64,000 nucleotides of DNA, from positions 1-64,000 of the forward strand of contig JBBDRN010000001.1 in assembly GCA_040905445.1 (NCBI GenBank), read 5' to 3'. Source of the stretch: SKPT01 sp040905445. GTDB taxonomy: Bacteria; Planctomycetota; Phycisphaerae; Phycisphaerales; Phycisphaeraceae. A program made the translations under genes and the position numbers. The notes beneath the pieces are model-generated. The model saw nothing but the letters and a program-made list of their open reading frames with translations. It searched no databases and was not told where the DNA came from. The first letter of the stretch is position 1. The number at the start of each line of letters is the position of its first letter. This document shows positions 17,606 through 26,918 of this stretch, one piece after another.

Positions 17606-19027
17606 TCACGTCCCGAATCGCCCGTCCTGCCGCCGGCGAAGCGACCACAGCGCCGCCGCGGATCCCGCCGTCGGCAGCTCGACTGCCGCCGGCGTCACGA
17701 GCGACCCCGCGGTCAGCCGCCGCGCCACGCGGCAGCCCTGGGCCAGGTGCGCCGGCAGCGCCACCTCGTCTGCTTCCCCGTCGATCGCCCGCGCCGGCGC
17801 GACGCGGTGCACGAGATCGTCGCTGTGGTCGTCGCCGATCGTCTCGCCCGGCTCGAAATCGCGCCGCACGTGCAGCACCCGATCCCACCGCGGGCGGTAG
17901 TCGCTTGCTCCCGTCGCGATGGCGCACCGCCCCGCGAGCAGGATGCTCCACATCGCCTCCATGCCCAGGAAGTGGTGCGGCCGCAGGATCACGAGCGTCC
18001 GACCGTCCTCCCCGGGCTGCATGTTCTCGTTGCGCGTCGCCCACTGGATCACCCGGTTGTCGCCGCGCACCACGGCGAACACGCCGCCCGCGAGCGCCGC
18101 CTCGTCCGGGCGACGCACGAGGCGCACGGCGTCGACGGCCGGCGTGCGCGTGAGCAGTCCGCCGTCGCTCGCGGGGCACATGAGCTGAGCGATCTCGGTG
18201 ACGCGCAGGACGGGCGAGTGCGTGCTGGTGGCGCCGTCGAAGTCGAGACCGTTGGCGTTGGCGGCGATGGTGAGCTCGGTGAGGTCCCACCCGCCGATGC
18301 CCGGCAGGCCGGCGCGGAGCAGCGTGTCTCGGCGGTCGCGCATGCGCGCACCGTCGCCGTAGCCCGCCGGGCGCATGAGCTCGGCGTCCTCGCCGGCGAG
18401 GCGCACCGTCTGGCCATGGTTCCACACGTTGACGCTCGCCCCCATGGTGTCGCCCGGCCCGGCGTCGTAGCCCCACTCGCCGTCGAGCGCCTTGCCCGCG
18501 CAGAACACTTCGAGGCCAAGCGTCCGGCACCACGCGACAAGCCCCATGATCAGCCCGTGCTGGTCGCCGTCGACGGCCGTGTAGACCACGCCCGCGTCGT
18601 CCGCCAGCGCCTTGAGCATCGGGCCCACCACTGCGTCGGTCTCCTTGCTGACCATCGCGACGTGGCGGCCGCGTTCGATGGCCGCCAGCGCGTGGGCCGC
18701 CCCGGCGGCGGGATGCCCCGTCGCCTCGACCACGACGTCCACGTCAAGCTCGGGCACGATCATGGCGTCGCCGGTGACGACGATGCACCCGCTCCGTGCG
18801 GCGTCGATCGCCGCCGCGACGGCCGATGCCTCGACAACCTCCGCGACGCCCGCTGCCTTGATCGTCCGCACGGCACCGGCGACGTCGGCGTCCGCTACCG
18901 CCACCAGGCGCACGCTGTCCACGCGCAGCGCCTGGGCGACGATGCCGCGGCCGAACGTGCCGCAGCCGATGAGCCCGACCCGCACCGGAGCGTCGCCGCC
19001 GCGCGTCAGCAACTGGTCGTAGAGCAT
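17606..19027 (-). CDS. Homoserine-dehydrogenase-like oxidoreductase with SAF-type C terminus
   Basis: This 473-residue protein opens with a Rossmann nucleotide site (VGLIGCGTFGRGIV). It continues with VVVEATGHPAAGAAHAL and MVSKETDAVVGP, as in homoserine-dehydrogenase-like enzymes. The C-terminal third (about 350-460), with HFLGMEAMWSILLAG and a Val/Ala-rich end, matches the SAF-domain form often found in sugar-acid clusters. The ATG at 19027 follows GGAGAGGTG by about 7 bases; an upstream ATG at 19060 lacks this. It is the second gene of the four-gene operon. The substrate is not deducible. Confidence 0.75.
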   Translation of the reverse strand: MLYDQLLTRGGDAPVRVGLIGCGTFGRGIVAQALRVDSVRLVAVADADVAGAVRTIKAAGVAEVVEASAVAAAIDAARSGCIVVTGDAMIVPELDVDVVVEATGHPAAGAAHALAAIERGRHVAMVSKETDAVVGPMLKALADDAGVVYTAVDGDQHGLIMGLVAWCRTLGLEVFCAGKALDGEWGYDAGPGDTMGASVNVWNHGQTVRLAGEDAELMRPAGYGDGARMRDRRDTLLRAGLPGIGGWDLTELTIAANANGLDFDGATSTHSPVLRVTEIAQLMCPASDGGLLTRTPAVDAVRLVRRPDEAALAGGVFAVVRGDNRVIQWATRNENMQPGEDGRTLVILRPHHFLGMEAMWSILLAGRCAIATGASDYRPRWDRVLHVRRDFEPGETIGDDHSDDLVHRVAPARAIDGEADEVALPAHLAQGCRVARRLTAGSLVTPAAVELPTAGSAAALWSLRRRQDGRFGT

Positions 19028-19081
19028 GGGCGTCACCTCTCCTGGCCGAAGCGCCTTCATTGCAACCGCGGCCGCCGCTGC

Positions 19082-19993
19082 TCAGCCCGCCAGCACGTTG
19101 GTGTGCGTCAATCGTTCGAGCAGCGCCTCCGCCCAGCCGGCCTTGCCGCCGTGGCGTGCGAAGTTGCGCTCGACCGCACGTGTGTCGTGGCAATCCGAGC
19201 CCGCGACGCACAGCAGGCCGTGCTCGCCGCAGTAAGCTTCGTACACCGCGCCGTACTCGGGCTCGACACTCGGATGGGCGCACTCGATTGCGTCGAGGCC
19301 GCACTCGATGCGCAGGGCGTCCATGCGCTCGCGGTCGGCGCCTTGGAAGTAGCGCTGCGGGTGCGCGATCGCCACCACGCCGCCCACGTCATGCACCGCG
19401 TCGGCCACCATGGCGGGGTCGGGGTACGGCGGCGGCGTCACGGCCTCGTGCGCGCGGCGCATCAACTCGCCGTAGCCACCCTCGTCGTCCGCCCAGCCGC
19501 GCTCGATGACGTAATCGCGCAGCACGCCGTTCTTGACGTGCGTCGCGCCCTGGCGCGCGATCGCGCGCTCGGGGCGGTAGGTCTTGAGCAGCTCCAGCCG
19601 GCGCGCGTCGTCAAAGTCGCAGCCCAGCGCCACCAGCCCCGCCGAGAGCTTCGCCCCCGCCTCGCGCTGCCAGTCGTGGTACGCGTGGAGCACGGCCTCG
19701 AGCTTGCCCCGCGGCGCGATGGGCAGCCCGTAGCACAGCAGATCCACATTGCCGAACGATGACGTCGTGACCGTCAGCTCGGCCGCGGGAATCGCGCGAA
19801 CGCCGGGAGACCGCGCCGCCGCGTCGCGCACCTCGTCGAGCGAGTCCATGTTGTGATGCTCGGTGATGGCGATGACGCCCACGCCCAGCTCGCGGGCACG
19901 GGCGAAGTGCTCCGCCGCCTGCGCCTGGCCGTCGTAGCTGAAGCAGGTGTGCAGGTGCAGGTCGTAGGACGCGACGTGATCGGCAATGGCCAT
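19082..19993 (-). CDS. PHP-domain metal-dependent hydrolase
   Basis: The 303-residue protein starts with DLHLHTCFSYDG, the HxH signature of PHP (polymerase and histidinol phosphatase) domains. ITEHHNMDS follows near residue 45, then GGVVAIAHPQR near 220, and GSDCHD closes the site near 270. These residues hold a trinuclear metal centre for phosphoester hydrolysis. It is first in the four-gene operon, 54 bases ahead of the SAF-type oxidoreductase, so it may dephosphorylate a pathway intermediate. No strong ribosome site was seen; the start is chosen at the ATG nearest the conserved motif. Confidence 0.8.
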   Translation of the reverse strand: MAIADHVASYDLHLHTCFSYDGQAQAAEHFARARELGVGVIAITEHHNMDSLDEVRDAAARSPGVRAIPAAELTVTTSSFGNVDLLCYGLPIAPRGKLEAVLHAYHDWQREAGAKLSAGLVALGCDFDDARRLELLKTYRPERAIARQGATHVKNGVLRDYVIERGWADDEGGYGELMRRAHEAVTPPPYPDPAMVADAVHDVGGVVAIAHPQRYFQGADRERMDALRIECGLDAIECAHPSVEPEYGAVYEAYCGEHGLLCVAGSDCHDTRAVERNFARHGGKAGWAEALLERLTHTNVLAG

Positions 19994-20051
19994 GCGATGA
20001 CGATACCACGCCGCGCCTGCCGGCACCACGACGGGCCATGCTCGTCGAGCC

Positions 20052-20975
20052 CTACTGCTCCCAGATGCGCAGCACCTGGCTGTGGTTCTGCTCGCTCATG
20101 GTCTGGGTCATGCGCTGGCCGCCGAGGTCGATCACGATCTCGATCCGGCTCGACTCCATGTTGTTGCGCCCCACGACCTCGTGGCGCGACAGGTCGACGA
20201 TGATCTGCGAGCGGCTGGTCGCGTCGCGCAGGCGCACGTCCATGGGCGGCGCCCCCTCGGGCATGTCGGAGAGGTCGACTTCGAGGTCCATCCGGCCCTC
20301 GGCGTTAATCGTCGCCACGCCGATGCCCGCGATCTCGCCGACCTCCGCGAGGCGGTAGCTCATGTCGTAGTGCATCGCGCCGAGCTCATGGTCGGTCATC
20401 AGGGCTGCGGACCAGCGATCACCCTCGCGTGCCTCGGCAGGCGAGCCGCTGACGGCGGCGAGATGGCTGGCGTTGTAGACGAGGTCCACGTCGCTGGGCA
20501 CCAGTGTCGCGGCGTCGACCTGCCGGCGCATCGCCTCGGCGCCGCGCACCGAGGCGATGCTGCCATCGGCGTCGACGGCGACGTCCAGCGGTGTGCCGGC
20601 GATCGCCCGCAGCGGCTGGCTGTCGGCTCCGCCCTCGCGCGAATCGAGGACGATCCGCTCGCCGTCGGGTCCGGTGACCTCGGCGCGGAGCCAGTCGAAC
20701 GTCATGGTGGCTTGCACCGAGCCGTCGCCGCTGACGCTCTCGACCTCCCAGGTGACCTCGCCGGTCGTCTCCATGGACATGTCGAAGCGCTGGCTGTCGC
20801 CGCCAAAGCTCATTTCCTGCTGGCGCTGCCTGAGCGCCCAGATTTCGTAGCGGGCGGCCTGCCCCGGGATCCACGCGGGGCGCAGCTCCGCGGCCCGGGC
20901 GGGCGCGGCGAAAGAGGTCAGCAGCAGGGCCAGCGCGAGGGACGTCGCAACGCGGGGACGGGGCATGGTCATCAT
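20052..20975 (-). CDS. Secreted protein resembling DUF6263
   Basis: The 307-residue protein has a signal peptide (about 1-28; VATSLALALLLTSFAAPARA). A beta-rich body follows, with TTGEVTWEVESVSGDGSVQA near residue 75. This is the pattern of planctomycete secreted proteins grouped as DUF6263. GGAGGC lies 5 bases before the ATG at 20975. It stands alone, with a G-rich intergenic stretch behind it. No function is known; assignment is from overall appearance. Confidence 0.65.
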   Translation of the reverse strand: MMTMPRPRVATSLALALLLTSFAAPARAAELRPAWIPGQAARYEIWALRQRQQEMSFGGDSQRFDMSMETTGEVTWEVESVSGDGSVQATMTFDWLRAEVTGPDGERIVLDSREGGADSQPLRAIAGTPLDVAVDADGSIASVRGAEAMRRQVDAATLVPSDVDLVYNASHLAAVSGSPAEAREGDRWSAALMTDHELGAMHYDMSYRLAEVGEIAGIGVATINAEGRMDLEVDLSDMPEGAPPMDVRLRDATSRSQIIVDLSRHEVVGRNNMESSRIEIVIDLGGQRMTQTMSEQNHSQVLRIWEQ

Positions 20976-21247
20976 CACGAGCCTCCAGGGCGGTTGAGCA
21001 GGCAAGGACCCATTGTCCACGCACGGGCATGGAATTGCCAGCCCCGGGGGGCGGGGCGGGAGGTGCCAGGGTGGCGGGGTGGTGGTGGGGGTGGTGGGGG
21101 TGAACGGTGTGCGCCCGGCCGCGGGTGCGGAGCGCTTTTCGCCTGATCCGGTGCGGGAAGCCGATACAATTCAGGGTGTTACTGTCGTCGGGCCCTGCGG
21201 CCCGGGGCTGGGGGCGGCGGAGGAAAGGCTTCGCATGGAAGGTTGAC

Positions 21248-22135
21248 TTGGGCCTGGAGCGACTGGAACAGCTTTTTCAGCGATTGCAAGGGTATCTCTG
21301 GACCCAGCCGGTCGAGGTATTCGTGGAAATCGCTGTGATTTGGGTGGTCGTCTACGCCATCCTGCGGTTTCTGCGCGGCACGCGCGGCGCCCGCGTCATC
21401 AAGGGCGTGGCGGTCATCCTCATCGTCGGCACGCTGGCGATCCAGGTGCTAGGGCGCGAAAACGCCTTCGAGCGGCTGAACTTCCTATACAGCAACTTTC
21501 TCGCATTCGCATCGCTGATGTTGGTGATCGTCTTTCAGCCCGAGCTGCGCCGGGCGCTGGTGCGTCTGGGCGAGACGCGGCTGTTCCGGCAGGCGGGGCT
21601 GCGCAAGGCGCGCGTCGTCGAGGAGGTCCTCGCCAGCGCTCAGTATCTCTCGCGCACCAAAATCGGCGCCCTGATCGCCATCGAACGCCAGGTGGGCCTC
21701 GGGGGCATCGTCGAGCTGGGCACCCGCATCGACGCCGAAGTCTCCAAGGAGCTGCTGAACACGATCTTCTGGCCCGGCTCGGCGCTGCACGACATGGGCG
21801 TGATCATCCGCGGCGACCGCGTCATGGCCGCGGGCGTCCAGTTCCCGCTCGCCGAGTCAGACACCATCCCGCAGGAGCTCGGCTCGCGGCACCGCGCCGC
21901 CATCGGGCTCTCGCAGGAATCCGACGCGATGGTGCTCGTCGTCAGCGAGGAAACCGGCACGATCAGCGTCGCGGAGCGCGGCGACCTGACCCGCGGCCTG
22001 AGCGTCGACGAGCTGCGCCCGATTTTGACGCGCGGCCTGGGCAGCGTGACCATCACCGATCGCAGCGAGACGACCGACAACAGCAGCGAGCAGGCGGACC
22101 TCAGCGACGAGGGTGGCCTGGGCTCGCGAACTTGA
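21248..22135 (+). CDS. cdaA: Diadenylate cyclase CdaA (c-di-AMP synthase), variant DGA motif
   Basis: This 295-residue protein has N-terminal membrane helices (about 20-85; EIAVIWVVVYAILRFL and further). A DisA_N cyclase domain follows (about 95-260). The RHR motif is intact (ELGSRHRAAIGLS, near residue 214), and SEETGTISVA follows. The usual LHDGAVI loop reads LHDMGVII (near 180), which keeps the metal-binding Asp but shifts the Gly-Ala. No in-frame ATG lies near the first helix. TTG 21248, 5 bases after GGAAGG, is the best start. cdaR follows 52 bases later, the usual arrangement, but glmM is not next. It makes c-di-AMP from two ATP at the membrane. Confidence 0.88.
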   Translation: MGLERLEQLFQRLQGYLWTQPVEVFVEIAVIWVVVYAILRFLRGTRGARVIKGVAVILIVGTLAIQVLGRENAFERLNFLYSNFLAFASLMLVIVFQPELRRALVRLGETRLFRQAGLRKARVVEEVLASAQYLSRTKIGALIAIERQVGLGGIVELGTRIDAEVSKELLNTIFWPGSALHDMGVIIRGDRVMAAGVQFPLAESDTIPQELGSRHRAAIGLSQESDAMVLVVSEETGTISVAERGDLTRGLSVDELRPILTRGLGSVTITDRSETTDNSSEQADLSDEGGLGSRT

Positions 22136-22187
22136 TACGGGCGGTCGCGCTCCGCGGCGATCGCCCCTGATTGGCGAATATTGAACG

Positions 22188-23171
22188 ATGTCCGTGACCT
22201 GGGAAAAGATTCAGACGGGGTTGATCGTCACGGTGATTGCCGTGCTGGTGTGGCTGTACGCCGAGGGCCAGGCGGTGACGGAGCAGCCGAAGCAGGTGGA
22301 GTTGTCGTTCGTGTCGCCGGGGGATCGTCAACTGGCGATCTCGCCGGAGCGTGTGTCGGTGACGGCGACGTTCAGCGCGTCGGCGAGCCAGATGCGGCGC
22401 GTCGAGGCGGTACTGCGCCAGGGGCCGTTGCAGGTGCCCGTGCGCCTGCCGACGGGTCCGACGGCGTACGAGCAGGCGATGCCGATCCGCGACCTGCTGC
22501 TGGCGACGACGCTGGGGCAGCTCGGCGTGAACATCACCGACACCGCGCCGCTGGCGCGGACGGTGCGTGTCGAGCCGCTCGTGACGCACGAGGCCCCGGT
22601 GCGCGTGGAGGTGGAGCCGGGCTACCACGTGCAGCGGCCGCGGGTCGAGCCTCGCACGGCGCGGGTGACGGTGCCGGTGAGCCTGGCGGACCTGGCGCAG
22701 CGGCAGGCGGTGGTGGTGCCGCTGACGGACCTGGGGACGTTCGAGGTGGACGCGGAGCAGACTTTGGAAGTGCCGCTGGAGCTGCCCGCTGTGCTGCGCG
22801 GGCGGCCGTGGGTGCGCCTCGAGCCGGGCTCGGCGCACGTGACGTTCACGATCACGCGGCAGACGGACACGGTGACGCTGACGCGTGTGCCGATCGAGAT
22901 TTCCGTCTCGCCGGTGCGGCTGCGCGACTTCGAGATCGACATCGCCGACGAGGACCTGGTGCTGCACGACGTGGAGCTCAGCGGCCCGGCCGACGTCATC
23001 GAGCGGGTGCGCAACAAGGAGCTCGGCGTCTGGGCGTCACTGCGGCCGACGCTCGATGAGCTCGAGGCGCAGGTTACCTCGCTGCAGGTGGAGTTGATGA
23101 ACGTACCGGCGTCGGTGACGGTGGAGTCGACCCTGCCACGCGTTCCCGTCGAGGTCCGCCGGCGGGAGTAG
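22188..23171 (+). CDS. cdaR: YbbR-domain regulator CdaR
   Basis: The 327-residue protein has one N-terminal membrane anchor (GLIVTVIAVLVWLYAEG, about residues 10-27). Extracytoplasmic YbbR-like beta repeats follow, for example VEPGYHVQRPRVEPRTARVTVPV near 145 and DVELSGPADVIERV near 265. CdaR binds and modulates the diadenylate cyclase encoded just upstream, and the pairing here supports both calls. About three repeats are visible, within the normal range. The 130 bases to the next gene hold no strong terminator. Confidence 0.85.
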   Translation: MSVTWEKIQTGLIVTVIAVLVWLYAEGQAVTEQPKQVELSFVSPGDRQLAISPERVSVTATFSASASQMRRVEAVLRQGPLQVPVRLPTGPTAYEQAMPIRDLLLATTLGQLGVNITDTAPLARTVRVEPLVTHEAPVRVEVEPGYHVQRPRVEPRTARVTVPVSLADLAQRQAVVVPLTDLGTFEVDAEQTLEVPLELPAVLRGRPWVRLEPGSAHVTFTITRQTDTVTLTRVPIEISVSPVRLRDFEIDIADEDLVLHDVELSGPADVIERVRNKELGVWASLRPTLDELEAQVTSLQVELMNVPASVTVESTLPRVPVEVRRRE

Positions 23172-23301
23172 CGGCGCGAATACGCCGGGAAGCGGGCAAA
23201 CGAAACGCGATCAACCATCGACGACGAGGTGCCAAAGGAACGTCAGCCCGAGGGCACGAGCCAGCAGTGGCACCCACCCGCACGAATGGGTTGAAGGGGC
23301 T

Positions 23302-24786
23302 CTAGTTTTTGTAGCTGTCGGGGATCATCGCTTCGAACATCGATTTCAGCGCGGCCGGGTCCTGGCGGATGAGCTCACCGTCGGGGTCGTCGGAGACGGT
23401 GAGGACGGGGTACTGCCGCCAGTCGTCGGCGTCGAGCGGTTCGGTGTGGCCGTCTCGCTTGAAGCGGTCGATGAGCGTGCGCTTGAGACGGTCGCGAGCG
23501 GCGGCGCAGGCGCGGTCGGTGCTGCGGTCGGCGGTCTCGTGGGGGTCGGCCTCAAGGTCGAATAGCCAATCGCGCTGGTCGGGCTCGGAGTGGACGTACT
23601 TGTGCGACTTTGACGCGGCCATGTAGAGGCCCTTGCCGTGGCCGTCGTACTGGCTGAAGACGAACTCGCGGTCGGCGCGGCCGGCGGCGACGCCGGCGAG
23701 GTTGCGGCCTTCGTCGTTGACGCTGGGGCTGTCATGGCCGGCGGCGGCGAGGCAGGTGGGGTAGATGTCAAGAAGCGACGTCACTTCGTCGCAACGCTCG
23801 CCCGCGTGCTCGCCGCCGGGGAAGCGGGCGATGAGCGGCACGCGGGCCGCGGCGTCGTGCATGGAGCGTTTGCCGAAGCTGCCGTAGTCGCCGAGCAGCT
23901 CGCCGTGGTCGGAGCTGAAGAGCACGAGGGTGTTGTCGATGTCGCTGCCGAGGGCGTCGAGGATGCGGCCGACGTGGTAGTCGATGAAGGAGATGCAGGC
24001 GTAGTAGTAGGCGCGCATGCATCGCAGCAGGAAGCCGTCGAGCCCGCGGTCACGGTACTTGTAGCGGTTCTGGTTGCGGTTCCAGTAGGTGAGCAGGTCT
24101 TCGTAGCCGGGCGGGATGAAGGGCGGGTCGACCTCGGTGGCGCGGTAGAGGCGGTTCCAGGGTGTGGGCACCTCGAAGGGGGGGTGCGGCTTGATGAAAC
24201 TGGACCATAGGAAGAAGGGTCGCGACGTGTCGCGGTTCTCCAGGAAGTTGATCGACCGGTCGGCGGTCCATGCCGTGCCATGCAGGTGAGCCGGGAGCTG
24301 CGAGGGCTGGGGGACGTAATACATCTCGCTGCGCAGGCCGTGGACGTCGGCGACGTGGTCGTAGCCGTTGTCGCGGAGCTGTTGGCGGAAGCCGTCGCGG
24401 CCGTCGGGGTCGGGGATCTCTTCGGAGATGTCGCGCGACTCGAAGCCGCGCATGGCGTAGAAGTCGGGGGTGAAATGCATTTTGCCGACGCCGTGGGTCT
24501 GATAGCCGCGGCTGGAGAGGTGGTCCATGAGGCTGGGCATGACGTCGGGTTCGGGCATGGGCGTGTTGGCGAGGCAGCCGGTGACGTGCGGCGGCTGGCC
24601 GGTCAGCAGCGAGCAGCGCCCGGCGACGCAGACGGGCGACGGCGTGTAGCAGCGCGTAAACGCCACACCCTCGCGCGTGAGGTGGTCGAGGTGCGGCGTG
24701 CGGATGACGGGATGACCCAGCGCGCCGATGGTGTCCCCGCGCTGCTGGTCGGTGAAGAGCAGGAGGATGTTGGGAGTCGAGGCCAT
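23302..24786 (-). CDS. Type I (formylglycine) sulfatase
   Basis: The 494-residue enzyme opens NILLLFTDQQRGDT, which supplies metal ligands. The modification site PVCVAGRCSLLTG comes next, with Cys53 as the future formylglycine (Cys-x-Ala-x-Arg rather than Cys-x-Pro-x-Arg). FSSDHGELLGDYG near residue 310 contains the further metal-binding Asp-His pair. No signal peptide is seen, so it may be cytoplasmic. It hydrolyses sulfate esters, probably of algal polysaccharides. It is divergent from a secreted beta-helix protein 180 bases away, which could supply sulfated oligosaccharides. AGGCGG precedes the ATG at 24786; the much longer open frame upstream is not coding. Confidence 0.88.
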   Translation of the reverse strand: MASTPNILLLFTDQQRGDTIGALGHPVIRTPHLDHLTREGVAFTRCYTPSPVCVAGRCSLLTGQPPHVTGCLANTPMPEPDVMPSLMDHLSSRGYQTHGVGKMHFTPDFYAMRGFESRDISEEIPDPDGRDGFRQQLRDNGYDHVADVHGLRSEMYYVPQPSQLPAHLHGTAWTADRSINFLENRDTSRPFFLWSSFIKPHPPFEVPTPWNRLYRATEVDPPFIPPGYEDLLTYWNRNQNRYKYRDRGLDGFLLRCMRAYYYACISFIDYHVGRILDALGSDIDNTLVLFSSDHGELLGDYGSFGKRSMHDAAARVPLIARFPGGEHAGERCDEVTSLLDIYPTCLAAAGHDSPSVNDEGRNLAGVAAGRADREFVFSQYDGHGKGLYMAASKSHKYVHSEPDQRDWLFDLEADPHETADRSTDRACAAARDRLKRTLIDRFKRDGHTEPLDADDWRQYPVLTVSDDPDGELIRQDPAALKSMFEAMIPDSYKN

Positions 24787-24966
24787 GTCGCCGCCTTTCG
24801 TGAACGGGTGCGGGGAGGTGATGGTACCGCATCGCGCGCGGGGGTGAAGCCCACGGATTGCAGTCCGCGGGCTGCGACGGCAGGCGACCACGATCAACTC
24901 TGGCGGCGGCGGGCCCGGGTGGGTAGGCTGGCGCGTGGTGGCTGTCCCTGTATCAAGGAGTCGGCG

Positions 24967-26907
24967 ATGAGCACGATCATGTTGTTGGTGAGTGGCCGGT
25001 GGATGGTTGGCACGATGCTGGTGGCGGGCCTGCTGCTCGCCGCGGGCGCGGTGCGGGCGGATGCGGGCGAGGCGGGGCGGACGTTTTATGTGGACTACGC
25101 CGACGGTTCGGACGACAACGACGGGCTCAGCGCGGAGGCAGCGGTGCGGCACGCGCCGGGCGACGCGCGGGCCGAAGGCGCTGCCGCGGCGATCGAGCTG
25201 GAGCCCGGCGACCGCGTCATCTTCAAGGGCGGCGTCGCCTACCGCGGCGCGCTGACGATCGGGCGCGGCGGCAGCGCGGCCGGCGGACGCGTGGTCTACG
25301 ACGGCAACGTGGCCGGCGAGTTCGGCGAGGGCCGAGCCGTGCTCGACGGCTCGGACGTGCTCACCGACTGGCGCCGCGCCGAGTCCGCAGCCGAGGTCGG
25401 CGGCCATGAGCACTGGGAGCGGATCTGGATCGCCCGCGCCCCGGCCGGCGCCGCGGCGCTGACCGCCAACCTGCACCAGGGCGCGACGATGCTCACGCTG
25501 GCCCAGCACCCGACGCCGAGCGAGCCGCTGGCGATCGATCGGCATGCGGAGTACCTGCGCGTCGGGCCCGAGGACGCGACAGAGACGAGCCTGCGCGACG
25601 AGCGGCTGGCGGAGCTGGGCGGCGAGGCGCTGGTGGGCGCGAGCGTGTTCGTGTGGCGCAGCCGCAATGACGTGGACACGCGGCGGATCGAGGCGTACGA
25701 CGGACAGACGCACACCATCACGTTCGAGGCGCTCGGTGCGCCGCCGTATGACAACCAGGACACCCGCTATGCGATCGCCAACGCCGCGACGGCGGCGGTG
25801 CTGGACGGGCCGGGGCAGTACGCGGTGCTGGAGCACGAGGCCGACGAGGACGGGCGCGTGCCGGTCTACTTCTGGCCGCTGGATGACGCGGACCCCAATG
25901 ACGTGGAGGTGACGATCTCGCTGCGCGGTGTGGCGCTGCAGCTCGGCCCGCAGACGGGGCACCTGACGATCGAAGGATTCAGGATTCAGCGCTATCGGCA
26001 GGCGATCGACAAAGTGCACTGGAACGTCGAGGAGCACACGAGCGATATCACGATCCGCAACAACGAGATCACCGGCATCCGATCGCCGGGCTACGCCAAC
26101 GCGGTGTATCTCTACCGCGTCGACGACCTGGTCATCGAGGACAATTACCTGCACGACAACCCGAAGATGCGCGGCCTGGGGCTGCACACGGGCGAGCGGC
26201 CGATCTTTCGCAACAACCGTCTCATTCGCATGGGCCGCACGCCGATCATCATGTACTTCGCCAACGACGGGAAGATCCAGGGCAACTACATCGCGCACAA
26301 TCGTGGGACGCACAGCAACGGGCTGTCGGTCTACCTGCACTGCGAGAACATCCTCGTCGAAGGCAACTACGTGTATGACTCGAACGTGCCCTTCACGTGC
26401 AACGACACGACCGGGCTGACGGTGCGCAACAACGTGTTCGACGGGTCGGGAAGTCAGCCGATCTCGTTCTGGCAGGGCGTCAGCGGCGAGGTGCGCGTCG
26501 AGAACAACACGCTGGTGGGCGGCGGCCGCGACAGCGGGCTGTACATCGGCGGCACGGGGGACCGCGACGGCTCGAGCTTCGAAGGCATGCACATCACGTT
26601 CGTGAACAACATCATGGACGGGCCGATCATGAACATCATGAACGGGCGGCTCTGGACGCGGGACGTGGAGCGGCGGCACAACATCTACCTGAACGTGCCG
26701 GAGGGCTTCGAGCCCGGCGAGGGGGAGATGGTGGTGGACGACCCCGCGAAACTGTTCGTGGATTTCGAGGGCGCGGACTATCGGTTGCGCGAAGGCAGCC
26801 CCGCCATCGACGCCGGCGCATCCGTGGACGTGGCCGAGGACATCGAAGGGGCGCCGCGGCCGCAGGGCGATGGCTTCGACGTGGGGGCGTATGAGTGGGG
26901 GGAGTGA
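24967..26907 (+). CDS. Secreted right-handed beta-helix protein
   Basis: The 646-residue protein has a signal peptide (about 1-32) and then FYVDYADGSDDNDGLS, a typical opening of pectate-lyase-like planctomycete proteins. Parallel beta-helix coils fill about 330-560, with repeated Asn ladders (ITIRNNEITGI, LVIEDNYLHDNP, GLTVRNNVFDGS). The end, SPAIDAGASVDVAEDIEGAPRP, matches the common C-terminal cap of this family. AAGGAG precedes the ATG. It is probably a polysaccharide lyase or binding protein at the cell surface, acting with the divergent sulfatase. No lyase catalytic set could be assigned by eye. Confidence 0.8.
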   Translation: MSTIMLLVSGRWMVGTMLVAGLLLAAGAVRADAGEAGRTFYVDYADGSDDNDGLSAEAAVRHAPGDARAEGAAAAIELEPGDRVIFKGGVAYRGALTIGRGGSAAGGRVVYDGNVAGEFGEGRAVLDGSDVLTDWRRAESAAEVGGHEHWERIWIARAPAGAAALTANLHQGATMLTLAQHPTPSEPLAIDRHAEYLRVGPEDATETSLRDERLAELGGEALVGASVFVWRSRNDVDTRRIEAYDGQTHTITFEALGAPPYDNQDTRYAIANAATAAVLDGPGQYAVLEHEADEDGRVPVYFWPLDDADPNDVEVTISLRGVALQLGPQTGHLTIEGFRIQRYRQAIDKVHWNVEEHTSDITIRNNEITGIRSPGYANAVYLYRVDDLVIEDNYLHDNPKMRGLGLHTGERPIFRNNRLIRMGRTPIIMYFANDGKIQGNYIAHNRGTHSNGLSVYLHCENILVEGNYVYDSNVPFTCNDTTGLTVRNNVFDGSGSQPISFWQGVSGEVRVENNTLVGGGRDSGLYIGGTGDRDGSSFEGMHITFVNNIMDGPIMNIMNGRLWTRDVERRHNIYLNVPEGFEPGEGEMVVDDPAKLFVDFEGADYRLREGSPAIDAGASVDVAEDIEGAPRPQGDGFDVGAYEWGE

Positions 26908-26918
26908 GAGGTGAACGC

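Noticed and set aside
17747..19762. 671-codon + strand frame across the SAF-type oxidoreductase and PHP genes
   Set aside because: His/Arg/Ala-rich shadow with no motifs; the reverse-strand genes carry full family signatures.
24787..26679. N-terminal extension of the sulfatase frame to 26679
   Set aside because: It is the shadow of the beta-helix gene; the sulfatase motif NILLLFTDQQ begins right after the ATG at 24786.
26895..26918. GTG 26895 as start of the small protein after the beta-helix gene
   Set aside because: It overlaps the preceding stop and adds Gly/Arg-rich sequence; GTG 26919 or ATG 26940 fit better.
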